Assembly: GCA_046727955.1 (NCBI GenBank)
Contig: JBKPDO010000377.1
Coordinates: 1-31,732 of the forward strand
Direction of reading: 5' to 3'
Length of the DNA: 31,732 bases
DNA from: DASVXQ01 sp046727955
GTDB taxonomy: Bacteria > Actinomycetota > CALGFH01
Shown: one piece after another, positions 6,654 to 15,177 of the stretch
Position numbering within the stretch: position 1 is the stretch's first letter
Layout: each line of letters opens with the position of its first letter
Position numbers and translations under genes: made by a program
Notes under the pieces: model-generated
Database searches by the model: none
The model's input: the letters and a program-made list of their open reading frames with translations, nothing else
What the model was told of the DNA's origin: nothing

Positions 6654-7808
6654 ATGAGCACCGACGCCAAGCAACGGGCCAGCGACAGGATCGCCCGGCT
6701 GGCCGGGCAGGGCCTTGACCTGGTGCGCTTCTGGCGGGCATCGACCGAGGCGCTCACCAGCGCCGTCCCCCACTACCTCACGCCGTGCTGGTTCACGCTG
6801 GACCCGGCCTCGCTGCTGGTCACCAGCCACTTCGACGAGGGCATCCCCGAGCTGCCGCCCCAATGGCTGATCCACGAGTACCACCAGGACGACGTCAACA
6901 AGCTCGCCGACGTCGCCCGCTCCACGCGCGGGATCTCCACCCTGCACGAGGCCACCGGCGGCGACCCGGCCGGCAGCCCCCGCTGGCACTTCAACATGGC
7001 CCTTGGCGGGGACCAGGAGCTGATCGCTGCCCTGCGCACCCAAGCCGGGGACGTCTGGGGGGCGCTGGGCCTGTACCGCGAGCCAGGCCAGCCGCTGTTC
7101 GACGCCGTCGAGCTGGCGTTCATCCGTCAGGTGGCGCCGTCGCTGGCCGAGGGGGCACGGCGGGCGCTGCTGATCGGCGAGGCGGTCGACCCCGAGGGGC
7201 CGGAGGCGCCCGGCCTGCTCGTGCTCACCGACAAGGGGGAGGTGGAGTCGGCCACGCCCGGCGTGGAGCGCTGGCTGCAGGCGCTGCCCGACGGCGACTG
7301 GGACGCCGGCAAGCTGCCGTCCTCGGTGCGTGCGGTTGCCGGTCGGGCGCTTCGCACCGCCGAGCACCCCGACGAGCCGGGGCAGGTCGCGGTCTCGCGG
7401 GTGCTGTCGCGCGCGGGCACCTGGGTCGTGCTCCACGGCGCCTGCCTGGTCTCCGGGAGCGCCCGCCGCGTCGCCGTGATCGTCGAGTCCGCCCACCCGG
7501 CCCGCATCGCGCCGCTGCTGATGTCGGTCTACGGGCTGACCGAGCGCGAACAGGAGGTCACCCGGCTGGTGCTGCAGGGCAACTCGACCGTGGAGATCGC
7601 CGAGCGCCTGGTGGTCTCGGCGCACACCGTCCAGCAGCACCTCAAGAGCATCTTCGACAAGACCGGCGTGCGCAGCCGCCGCGACCTGGTCGGCAAGGTG
7701 TTCTTCGCCCACTACGAGCCCCGCCTGCGCGACAACGAACGCCGCGCGCTCGCCGAGCGACCCCTGCGCGGCGGGCCGCTGGACAGCCACGCGGCGCGGA
7801 GCCAGTAG
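6654..7808 (+). CDS. LuxR-type transcription regulator with GAF-like sensor
   Basis: A 384-residue protein. Residues about 20-170 look like a GAF-type sensory domain (from 'FWRASTEALTSAVPHYLTPCWFTLDP' to 'GDVWGALGLYREPGQPLFDAVELAFIRQVAPSLAEGARRAL'). A middle region of about 100 residues follows. A LuxR/NarL HTH lies at 294-350 (GLTEREQEVTRLVLQGNSTVEIAERLVVSAHTVQQHLKSIFDKTGV). There is no receiver domain, so activity is more likely tuned by a small ligand than by phosphorylation (inferred). It is divergent from the cupin gene across 109 bases and probably controls that group. An IS5-type element begins about 4 bases after its stop codon; the protein appears complete. Confidence 0.87.
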   Translation: MSTDAKQRASDRIARLAGQGLDLVRFWRASTEALTSAVPHYLTPCWFTLDPASLLVTSHFDEGIPELPPQWLIHEYHQDDVNKLADVARSTRGISTLHEATGGDPAGSPRWHFNMALGGDQELIAALRTQAGDVWGALGLYREPGQPLFDAVELAFIRQVAPSLAEGARRALLIGEAVDPEGPEAPGLLVLTDKGEVESATPGVERWLQALPDGDWDAGKLPSSVRAVAGRALRTAEHPDEPGQVAVSRVLSRAGTWVVLHGACLVSGSARRVAVIVESAHPARIAPLLMSVYGLTEREQEVTRLVLQGNSTVEIAERLVVSAHTVQQHLKSIFDKTGVRSRRDLVGKVFFAHYEPRLRDNERRALAERPLRGGPLDSHAARSQ

Positions 7809-7812
7809 GGCA

Positions 7813-8755
7813 GGGACCAACCTCCTACCCGCCACCCGCCGATGCTCGGTCACGAGGGATCCGCTGGAGCCAGCGGCCGAGGCAGACGAGCGCGCCAGCG
7901 GCCCGGTAGACGTCCCGGACCCGGTACAGCAGCCCGCGCCAGCGGCGCAGCGACCAGGCATTGGCGAGGTGGCCGATCGCCTGCTCGACCAGCGCACGCA
8001 GCCCCGCCTGGCAGCGATTGAACGCCCGATGCCCGCCTGTGAGCCGATCCTTGGTCCGCCGGTCCCCGACCGGCGCATGCCAGTGCTCGCGGCGCTTGGC
8101 CATGCCCCGAAACCCCCGGTCGAGGAGGGTCACCACGCCGCCGGCGTCCAGCACGTCACCCAGCCCTGAAAGCTCGATCAGTTCCTGCTCGTGGCAGCTC
8201 CCCGGCCAGCCGCCGTCACACCACAGCAGGTCGCCGTGGATGGTCGACAGCGCCAGGCCCTGGGCGGTGTGGGCGTGGCGCTTGGCGTCGTACAGCACCT
8301 TCTGGTTGACCCAGGCGCTAGGCCGTTGCACCCTTGTCGCCAGCCCGTCGACCACGACCGCCTCGCCGGAGCGGGCCATCTCCCCCAGGCGCTCGCACAA
8401 CTCGGCGAGGGTGGCGATGAAGGTGCCGTCGGGCTGGCAGAACCCGAGGGCGGCCAGCTCGGGCAGCAGCAGGTCCATGCTGTCGCCCACCTCGGTCTTG
8501 GAGATCCCCACTGCCCGGCCAGCCCGCCGGTACGACAACCCGTCCAGCAGCACCGCGGCGACAGCATCCAGACGAACCTCCAACGGCAGTGGCGGGGTGC
8601 CGCCCTGGCCAGACGGGCGGGGCGGTTCAAGGTGGGGCAGGCGGGCGGCCAGCCAGGCCAGCACCTTGGCGGGCAGCGACGAACGCGGGCAGTATGACGG
8701 CACGGGGATCAGACCTCCATGGCAGGCTTTGACACCTTGCCGATGGTCTGGTCCC
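7813..8755 (-). mobile_element. IS5-superfamily insertion sequence
   Basis: The element carries one transposase gene. The short inverted repeat GGGACCA (7813-7819) / TGGTCCC (8749-8755) is the best candidate for its ends; beyond seven bases the ends match poorly, and I see no flanking target duplication. The exact limits are therefore uncertain. Confidence 0.55.
7825..8703 (-). CDS. IS5-family transposase (DDE_Tnp_4 type)
   Basis: A 292-residue transposase. The N-terminal part (42-85) is the HTH 'LEVRLDAVAAVLLDGLSYRRAGRAVGISKTEVGDSM'. The catalytic triad is visible as D119 (EAVVVDGLATRV), D195 (VTLLDRGFRGM) and E240 (LRALVEQAIGHLANAW, the usual 'E.aI..lk.w..l' helix). Supporting features are 'YDAKRHAHTAQGLALSTIHGDLLW' and 'DRLTGGHRAFNRCQAGLRA'. 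The start is GTG 8703 with GGAGG ten bases before it. Length and motifs look complete, so the element may be active, though the terminal repeats look weak. Confidence 0.85.
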   Translation of the reverse strand: MPSYCPRSSLPAKVLAWLAARLPHLEPPRPSGQGGTPPLPLEVRLDAVAAVLLDGLSYRRAGRAVGISKTEVGDSMDLLLPELAALGFCQPDGTFIATLAELCERLGEMARSGEAVVVDGLATRVQRPSAWVNQKVLYDAKRHAHTAQGLALSTIHGDLLWCDGGWPGSCHEQELIELSGLGDVLDAGGVVTLLDRGFRGMAKRREHWHAPVGDRRTKDRLTGGHRAFNRCQAGLRALVEQAIGHLANAWSLRRWRGLLYRVRDVYRAAGALVCLGRWLQRIPRDRASAGGG

Positions 8756-8977
8756 CGTCAACGTCCGGGCGTACGGAGCATCACGGACACCCTCATTCGC
8801 CCGGTCTGCGCGCTGGCCCGGATGCTCAAGCCCGTCCTTCAACTGGGCCGACCTGCTCGAGCGGCCGCTTGCCTCGGTGTGCCGGCGATGGAACCACCAA
8901 GTTTGTTCGCCGGCGGGCCCTTAGCGCATCCCCGGTCGCGCGAGCGGGCAGCGATGAGTTCCCCCGACCGACAGGTC

Positions 8978-8983
8978 TATATT
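8978..8983 (+). promoter_or_regulatory. Candidate -10 box for the VOC gene
   Basis: TATATT lies about 55 bases before the ATG at 9037, in an otherwise GC-rich gap. The -35 region 17 bases upstream (TGAGTT) is poor. Confidence 0.3.
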
Positions 8984-9036
8984 GAATGACCGCAGCGGAG
9001 CCAAGGCCTCCGCCGACCGATGCGAGAGGAGGCGCT

Positions 9037-9405
9037 ATGCCCGGCCAGCCGGTGCACTTCGAGATCCCGGCGGACGACACCACGAAGGGACGCCAGTTCT
9101 GGGGCTCGCTCTTCCAATGGCAGTTCGAGGCCTTCCCTGGCCCGTTCGAGTACCACATGACCCGAATCAGCGACCAGACGGGCGTGGCGATCACCAATAT
9201 GGAGCCCGGCAAGCGTGGGATCCGCGCCTACTTCGACGTGGACGACATCAACGCCGGCGCCGCGCGCGTGAAAGAGCTCGGCGGCGAGGCGGACGAGCCG
9301 GGCCCGGTGCCGGGCATGGGCTGGTTCGCGATCTGCAGGGACACCCAGGGGAACGAGTTCGGCCTGTGGCAGAACGACCCCTCCGCCCCGGGCCCGACCG
9401 GGTAG
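9037..9405 (+). CDS. VOC-superfamily (glyoxalase-like) protein
   Basis: A 122-residue vicinal-oxygen-chelate fold protein: 'PVHFEIPADDTTKGRQFWGSLFQWQF' as the first beta-alpha-beta unit, 'RGIRAYFDVDDINAGAARVKELGGEA' in the middle and 'GMGWFAICRDTQGNEFGLWQND' at the end. H7 and the final Glu of 'GNEFGLW' sit where metal ligands occur in this superfamily. The start ATG 9037 follows GAGAGGAGG closely. It resembles the many small VOC proteins of unknown substrate in actinobacteria. It stands alone between an IS element and two unknown genes. Confidence 0.85.
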   Translation: MPGQPVHFEIPADDTTKGRQFWGSLFQWQFEAFPGPFEYHMTRISDQTGVAITNMEPGKRGIRAYFDVDDINAGAARVKELGGEADEPGPVPGMGWFAICRDTQGNEFGLWQNDPSAPGPTG

Positions 9406-9645
9406 ACCTCGTCAGCGGCAGGCGGCATCTCCCACCAGGGGGACCGTGACCATCGGGCGCTGCAGAGCAGGATGGCAAGCCATGACCGCTGCGCTGCGGG
9501 AGCCGGAGGACCGCAGTCCGGGTGCTATGACGTGGTGGACCACATCGAGCATGCCTCCGATCTGCTCGACTTGTAGAAGGTCCAGTCGTCGATGTCATCG
9601 GAGGAGGGGGCCGCCGCGCCCCGGCGTCCTGGGAGAGGAGGCGGG

Positions 9646-10029
9646 ATGACAGCAGATCCAGATCGCACCGCAGGCACAGGCGGCGGCCTGCCAGCGCGGA
9701 CCCGAGTCGCGACCGCGCCGGTGCGGCCGAGCGTGGGGATACTCGCCCGGGTCGCCAGACCGGTCGCCGGGGTGGGCAACCTGCTACTGGTGGAGATCCT
9801 CAGCAATCCACGGGCGCGGGCGGCCGCGCTCGTGCTTGCCCGCTCGCTCGGACGCCGGCTAGCGCCCAGGACGGTGCCGGGCCGCCCGGTGGCCGCCGAC
9901 CGCTCGGCCATCGCGTGCCACGTCATGGTGGTCAACGAGCCAGCCGCGATCAGCGTGCTCGTGCGCTGCGTCGAGACCACGCTGTCGACCCGCCTGCGAA
10001 GCGAGCCGCCCACTGATGCTGCTCGTTGA
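9646..10029 (+). CDS. Hypothetical protein with hydrophobic centre
   Basis: A possible 127-residue protein starting at ATG 9646 behind an excellent GAGAGGAGG site, which is the main reason to believe it. I recognise no family. The N-terminus is Pro/Gly/Thr-rich; residues about 30-70 are hydrophobic to amphipathic (ILARVARPVAGVGNLLLVEIL, then ARAAALVLARSLGRRL); the rest has no motif. The 240 bases before it contain no gene I can support. It could be a decayed gene or a chance frame. Confidence 0.4.
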   Translation: MTADPDRTAGTGGGLPARTRVATAPVRPSVGILARVARPVAGVGNLLLVEILSNPRARAAALVLARSLGRRLAPRTVPGRPVAADRSAIACHVMVVNEPAAISVLVRCVETTLSTRLRSEPPTDAAR

Positions 10030-10173
10030 ACGTCCAAAGGCGAGTCCCAAGGAAGGGAAAGGCTTTAACGCGACGCTGAACTCGGGCAGGCCTATCTTCC
10101 GGCTCAACGCAACAGGGTCCACGCCAAGACAGGCGTTCGTCGGAGCTGGCGGTTCGTGGTCGGGGGAGGAGCC

Positions 10174-10431
10174 ATGGCAGTGGTGCTCGCTCGTGGAGGG
10201 GAATCCATCCTCTACTTCCTGCCAACGCTTGCATTTCTGGTGCTCGGGATCCTGTTCATCTTCGGCGCGAACCGCTCCCGGAGCGGTCGGTCGGCTCCTC
10301 GTGAGGGACAGGAGGATGACCTGGCCGCCAAGGTGCTGGGAGACGAGGAGGCACAAGAGCTGCACAGGCGGACGCGACGGGAGCGGGCGTTGCGCCGGCG
10401 GGCCCTGGAGCGGCGCCGAAGGAATCGGTAG
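10174..10431 (+). CDS. Small single-span membrane protein
   Basis: An 85-residue protein: a short N-terminus, one membrane helix at about 11-32 (ILYFLPTLAFLVLGILFIFGA), then a highly charged cytoplasmic tail rich in Arg and Glu (EDDLAAKVLGDEEAQELHRRTRRERALRRRALERRRR), likely helical. The ATG follows GGGGGAGGAG. No family recognised. The layout (one anchor plus a charged helical tail) suggests a scaffold or membrane-linked nucleic-acid-binding role, but that is only inference. Confidence 0.55.
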   Translation: MAVVLARGGESILYFLPTLAFLVLGILFIFGANRSRSGRSAPREGQEDDLAAKVLGDEEAQELHRRTRRERALRRRALERRRRNR

Positions 10432-10519
10432 CAATGAGCGGTGCCGTTCTGGTGGTTCCCGACGCAATCGAACCAGCAACCCATCCTTACTAACAGCGCA
10501 CTGGCCGCTGCGGTGATCC

Positions 10520-11392
10520 TCAGGCTCGCTCCCTGCGGGCCGCGACGATCTCGACCGGGTTGCTGAGCTGCCCGAGGCCCGGCACGGTGATGGTCACCAG
10601 GTCGCCGGCCCGTAGGGTGAAGTCGGACGGGGGGACGATCGAGGTCCCGGTCAGCAGCACCACACCTGCCGGGAACTCCTGGGCGCGGAACAGCCACTCC
10701 ACCAGCTCGGCCCGGCGCATGTCGATGAGCCGGACCGTGCCGGCGAACGCCTCGCCGCCGTCGCGGATGACCACCAGCCGGATCTGGAGATCCTCCAACG
10801 CCGGCGCCTGGTCGACCGGCACCAGGGCGGGGCCGAGCGCGCAGCTGCCCAGGTACACCTTGGCCTGGGGCAGGTACAGCGGGTTCTCGCCCTCGATCGA
10901 GCGCGACGACAGGTCGTTGCCGATGATGTAGGCGACGATCTTGCCGCGGCAGTCGGCGACCACGGCCAGCTCCGGCTCGGGCACGTTCCAGCCGGAGTCG
11001 GCGCGGATGCCGACTGGCTCGCCCGGGCCGCGGCTGCGGCCGGGAGCCGCCTTGAAGAACAGCTCGGGTCGCTCCGCCTCGTAAACCCGGTCGTAGATGT
11101 CCGGCTCGGCGGCCTCGGCCTCCTCCATGCGCGCCTCGAGGCTGCGCCGGAAGGTCACCCCAGCCGCCTACACCTCCTGGCCGTCGACCGGGACGGCTGG
11201 GATGGCCCCGGCAGGGACCGGCCCGTCGGCAGACCCGGCCAGGGTGTCGGCGAGCGCGCCGGGCGGGCCGCCGAGCAGCCCGTCGATGGTGACGCCGGCC
11301 GGCAGCAGCTCGTCCGGCCCGGCCTCGACCCGGCCGCGGGCCAGGCGCGCGCCCCCAGGGGTGCGCAGCCGCCACAAGGCCATGCCGCTCAT
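10520..11392 (-). pseudogene. FAH-family 2-keto-3-deoxy-pentonate dehydratase-like gene with an amber codon
   Basis: The frame is open from ATG 11392 to 10520 except for TAG at 11168-11170, exactly where the family reads Trp in 'EVWAAGVT'. On either side it is well conserved: 'ALWRLRTPGGARLARGRVE' before, and 'RPELFFKAAPGRSRGPGEPVGIR', 'PEPELAVVADCRGKIVAYIIGNDLSSRSIEGENPLYLPQAK' after. The FAH fold and the coupling to an aldehyde dehydrogenase (ATGA overlap of stop and start at 11389-11392) suggest 2-dehydro-3-deoxy-D-arabinonate dehydratase (EC 4.2.1.141 type), which makes 2,5-dioxopentanoate. A GTG at 11158 could restart the C-terminal domain but has no well-placed ribosome site. The cause could be a real mutation, a base-call error or readthrough. 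Confidence 0.82.
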
Positions 11393-12771
11393 CGGCCGGA
11401 CGGCGCAATCATGATCGTGCGGCGCGAGGTGTACAGCTCGCGGGCGGCCCTGCCCTGCTCGCGCGGCCCGATACTGGACTGCTTCTCGCCGCCGAACGGG
11501 GCGTGGAAGTCGACCCCAGTGGTAGGAGCATTGACCCGGATCAGCCCGGTGTCGAGCCGGTCGACCAGCCGCAGGGCGCGGTCGAGGTCAGCGGTGAAGA
11601 CGGAGGTGACCAGCCCGTAGCGGACGCCGTTGGCGACCGCCGCGGCCTGGCGGTCGTCGGCAGCGCCGAGCACGGCGCAGATCGGGCCGAAGATCTCCTC
11701 CTGGGCGACGCGGGCCTGCGGGGTGACGCGGTCGACTACGGTGGGGGCGACGAACCAGCCGTCACCGTCCAGGACCTCGCCGCCGGTCACGATCCGCCCG
11801 CCGGCGTCGGCGGCCTCCCTGGCGCCGACGACCACCGCGTCGCAGGTCTCGGGCCGGATCACCGGGCCGACGACCACCCGCTCGTCGGCCGGGTCGCCGA
11901 TCGGCAGGTCCCCGACCGCGGCGGCGAGCGCCTCGGTGAACGGGCCCGGGTCGCTGGCCACGATCACTCGGCTGGTGGCAGTGCACTTTTGGCCGGCGTA
12001 GCCCATGGCGGCGTTGGCGATGGTGGCCGCGACCGCCTTCAGGTCGGCGTCAGCCAGCACGATGGAGGCGTTCTGGCCGCCCATCTCGGCCTGGGCCGGG
12101 ATGCCACGCTCGGCGGCTGTCTTGGCGACCGAGAAGCCGGCTGGGACCGAGCCGGTGAAGCTGACCACGTCGGCGAACTCGACCAGGGCTTTGCCGGCCT
12201 CGCGGTCACCGGTGACGACCTGCAGCACGCCGTCGGGCAGGGCGTCGTCGAGCAGCTCGCCCAGGCGCAGCGCGATCGCGCTGGACTCCGGAGCCGGCTT
12301 GAGCACGACCGCGTTGCCGTAGGCCAGCGCGGGAGCGAGCTTCCACAGTGGGATCGCGACTGGGAAGTTCCACGGCGTGATCAGCCCGGCCACCCCGTGT
12401 GGTCGCCGCCGGCTCAGCAGCAGCGCCCCGTCGGCCGCCGGGTAGGTCTCGCCGTCAGGGTCGAGCGCGGCTTGGGCGTGGTAGCGCAGGATGCGCACGC
12501 CCCGCTGGACCTCTTGGGCCGCCTCGGCCACCGGCTTGCCGACCTCACGCACGACTAGCCGGGTCAGCTCGCCAGCGGCCATGGCGAGCGCGGCGGCCAC
12601 GGCGCTCAGCGCATCGGCGCGCTGCACGGCCGGGGTGGCCGCCCAGCCGGCCGCAGCCACCTGGGCCGCCTCGACAGCGAGCTGGACGCCGGCCCGATCG
12701 GTATCCGGCACGGTGGCGACGACATCGGAGGGCCGCTGGGGGGACGTGCTGACAATGGAGTCGCTGGCCAT
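11389..12771 (-). CDS. Aldehyde dehydrogenase, probably 2,5-dioxopentanoate dehydrogenase
   Basis: A 460-residue NAD(P)-dependent aldehyde dehydrogenase. Visible catalytic features are N135 in 'ITPWNFPVAIPLWK', K158 in 'VVLKPAPESS', E229 in 'QAEMGGQNASIVL' and the nucleophile C263 in 'GYAGQKCTATSRVIV', plus the Rossmann 'FTGSVPAG' loop and the C-terminal 'EEIFGPICAVL' and 'HAPFGGEKQSSIGPREQG'. The AGQKCTATSR active site and the overlapping FAH-family gene fit alpha-ketoglutaric semialdehyde dehydrogenase (EC 1.2.1.26 type), which oxidises 2,5-dioxopentanoate to 2-oxoglutarate (inferred from motif and neighbour). The start ATG 12771 follows AGAGGAG. The rest of a Weimberg-type pathway is not in the window. 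Confidence 0.88.
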   Translation of the reverse strand: MASDSIVSTSPQRPSDVVATVPDTDRAGVQLAVEAAQVAAAGWAATPAVQRADALSAVAAALAMAAGELTRLVVREVGKPVAEAAQEVQRGVRILRYHAQAALDPDGETYPAADGALLLSRRRPHGVAGLITPWNFPVAIPLWKLAPALAYGNAVVLKPAPESSAIALRLGELLDDALPDGVLQVVTGDREAGKALVEFADVVSFTGSVPAGFSVAKTAAERGIPAQAEMGGQNASIVLADADLKAVAATIANAAMGYAGQKCTATSRVIVASDPGPFTEALAAAVGDLPIGDPADERVVVGPVIRPETCDAVVVGAREAADAGGRIVTGGEVLDGDGWFVAPTVVDRVTPQARVAQEEIFGPICAVLGAADDRQAAAVANGVRYGLVTSVFTADLDRALRLVDRLDTGLIRVNAPTTGVDFHAPFGGEKQSSIGPREQGRAARELYTSRRTIMIAPSGR

Positions 12772-12973
12772 CTGGCTCCTCTCAGAGTCCGCGGGACCGA
12801 CCGAGGGGTTGGCTACCCAAGCCCTGGCAGCCTAACGCCTGCCCCGCGCGGGCGCCCGGCCCTAGGCAACGCCTCGGTAAACTGCTCCTATAAGTGAGCC
12901 CGATGGCCTCGGCGCCCGCTCGCCGCTGTCAGATCGTTGTCACCAGCACGTCGCCGGGTGCCCAGTCGCGGGA

Positions 12974-13002
12974 GGTTGCAGGTTCGCTCCGCTGCCGCCG
13001 GC
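12974..13002 (+). repeat. Inverted partial copy of the tRNA-Asn 3' end
   Basis: This stretch repeats the T-arm and 3' acceptor strand of the tRNA at 13097-13169 but on the opposite strand. GGTTGCAGGTTCG is identical over 13 bases, then TCC and TGCCGCCGG match after two small gaps. It lies 94 bases from the tRNA 3' end. tRNA 3' ends are the usual integration sites of tyrosine integrases, so it may be an attachment-site or tRNA relic (inferred). Confidence 0.55.
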
Positions 13003-13096
13003 CGTGGGGCCGCCGCTACCCGGGCACGCCGACCAAGCCACGCTGACCAGCGGCGATGATGTTGGCTGACAGCGCGCTGACAGAAGCTTGACAATG

Positions 13097-13169
13097 CTCC
13101 GGCGGCAGGACTCGAACCTGCAACCGTGGCCTTAACAGGGCCCCGCTCTGCCGATTGAGCTACGCCGGA
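13097..13169 (-). tRNA. tRNA-Asn (GTT)
   Basis: A 73-base cloverleaf on the minus strand. The acceptor stem is TCCGGCG / CGCCGGA with discriminator G; D-arm GCTCAATCGGCAGAGC; anticodon loop CTGTTAA with GTT at plus 13134-13136, stem GGGCC/GGCC-type; T-arm CAGG TTCGAGT CCTG. CCA is not encoded. It is the only intact tRNA I see. Confidence 0.95.
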
Positions 13170-13210
13170 TCGGTCTGGCCGGCTCGCGACGTCCCGGCCA
13201 CCGGGCGCAG

Positions 13211-13239
13211 ATGGTACACGAGCCGGGCCGTGCCGTTCA
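13211..13239 (-). promoter_or_regulatory. Possible promoter of tRNA-Asn
   Basis: On the minus strand TGAACG (plus 13234-13239), a 17-base spacer and TACCAT (plus 13211-13216) lie about 42 bases upstream of the tRNA. Only moderate matches to consensus. Confidence 0.3.
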
Positions 13240-13326
13240 TCTCCATTGCAGACAGTCCTTGCGCGCAGGGTTTTACTTAACCGGTGGGGGTACACCAAGC
13301 GAAGCGACCGTAGGCAGGAGGTGTCG

Positions 13327-13782
13327 ATGAGGTTGAAGACTGGCTTTGTCATCGGCTTCGGCGTCGGGTACGTGCTCGGGGCCAAGGCGGGACAGGAGCG
13401 CTACCAGCAGATCGTGGAAGCGACGCGGGCGTTCATGGACAACCCGGGGGTGCAGCGGCTGACCGACGAGGTCAACAAGACGGTGAGCGTCGGCAGGGAG
13501 CGGGTCTCCAGCGCCGCCAGCCGCCGGGTCGAGCAGGTCTCCGGCACCCTGGCGGAGCAGGCGAGCAGGGCGAGGAGCTTCGTGGTGGGCGGCGGCGAGG
13601 GAGGCGGTGGCGAGGGAGGCGGCAGCGAGACCGAGCACAAGGCAGAGCACAAGCAGGACACGGACGCGGGGACGGCCAAGAAGGCGGAGCGGAAGAAGGC
13701 GGCTGACGAGACAGTGGGCGCGCCGCCCACGACGACCACCTCGAGCACCACCTCGACGACCCGGAGCGAACGCTCCAACTGA
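13327..13782 (+). CDS. YtxH-like protein
   Basis: A 151-residue protein. The N-terminus 'LKTGFVIGFGVGYVLGAKAGQERYQQIVEATRAFM' is the glycine-rich hydrophobic segment plus helix typical of YtxH-type actinobacterial proteins, probably membrane-associated. Residues about 45-85 are helical (VQRLTDEVNKTVSVGRERVSSAASRRVEQVS). The remainder is low complexity: a Gly/Glu repeat encoded by imperfect 18-base units near 13588-13625, then Lys/Glu and Thr/Ser stretches. The start ATG 13327 has the strong site AGGAGGTG. The last codons and stop lie inside a 29-bp direct repeat whose second copy follows 39 bases on. Function unknown; it converges with rpoD. Confidence 0.8.
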   Translation: MRLKTGFVIGFGVGYVLGAKAGQERYQQIVEATRAFMDNPGVQRLTDEVNKTVSVGRERVSSAASRRVEQVSGTLAEQASRARSFVVGGGEGGGGEGGGSETEHKAEHKQDTDAGTAKKAERKKAADETVGAPPTTTTSSTTSTTRSERSN

Positions 13783-13831
13783 GCGGCGGAACACAAGACC
13801 CAGAGCGAACGCTCCAACTGAGCGGCGGAAC
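13764..13831 (+). repeat. 29-bp direct repeat duplicating the ytxH-like 3' end
   Basis: Bases 13764-13792 and 13803-13831 are identical over 29 positions, 39 bases apart start to start. The first copy encodes the final residues ERSN and the TGA stop of the YtxH-like gene. Each unit contains GAGCGAACGCTC, a 5-bp stem with a two-base loop. Confidence 0.95.
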
Positions 13832-13837
13832 GCAAAC

Positions 13838-13860
13838 GGGCGCCCCGGCCAGGGGCGCCC
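13838..13860. terminator. Strong hairpin between convergent genes
   Basis: GGGCGCCCC (13838-13846) pairs perfectly with GGGGCGCCC (13852-13860) around a 5-base loop. It lies between the 3' ends of the YtxH-like gene and rpoD, so it may act in both directions. No T-run follows on either side. Confidence 0.65.
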
Positions 13861-13877
13861 ACCCGTGTCCGCCACGT

Positions 13878-13911
13878 TTCGCTACGGTTCGCGCTTCGCG
13901 ACGGCTCGCGC
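13878..13911. repeat. 17-bp imperfect tandem repeat downstream of rpoD
   Basis: TTCGCTACGGTTCGCGC (13878-13894) is directly followed by TTCGCGACGGCTCGCGC (13895-13911), 15 of 17 positions identical. It forms the tail of the rpoD transcript on the minus strand. Confidence 0.9.
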
Positions 13912-13942
13912 TACTCCAGGTAGTCGGCCCCCCGGGAGGGGG

Positions 13943-13958
<16 letters not shown>
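13912..13958 (-). repeat. Duplicated rpoD 3' end
   Basis: The last 16 bases of rpoD on the plus strand, CTACTCCAGATAGTCG (13943-13958, coding for RDYLE and the stop), recur as CTACTCCAGGTAGTCG at 13912-13927, 15 of 16 identical. The spacer is a C/G-rich run (CCCCCCGGGAGGGGG). Confidence 0.9.
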
Positions 13959-15121
<1,163 letters not shown>

Positions 15122-15177
15122 CTGGTCAAGTACCTCTCATGTCGTGCGGAACGTGCAGGGGGCGCGTCACATCCCCT

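Noticed and set aside
11503..12558. Long plus-strand frame opposite the aldehyde dehydrogenase
   Set aside because: Antisense shadow; composition is unlike a folded protein and all ALDH active-site motifs are on the minus strand.
12888..13385. Minus-strand frame crossing the tRNA-Asn gene
   Set aside because: It reads straight through an intact tRNA and has no family match or ribosome site.
13764..13831. Repeat pair as a possible CRISPR remnant
   Set aside because: Only two 29-bp units with a 10-base spacer, the first being coding sequence of the upstream gene; no cas genes in the window.
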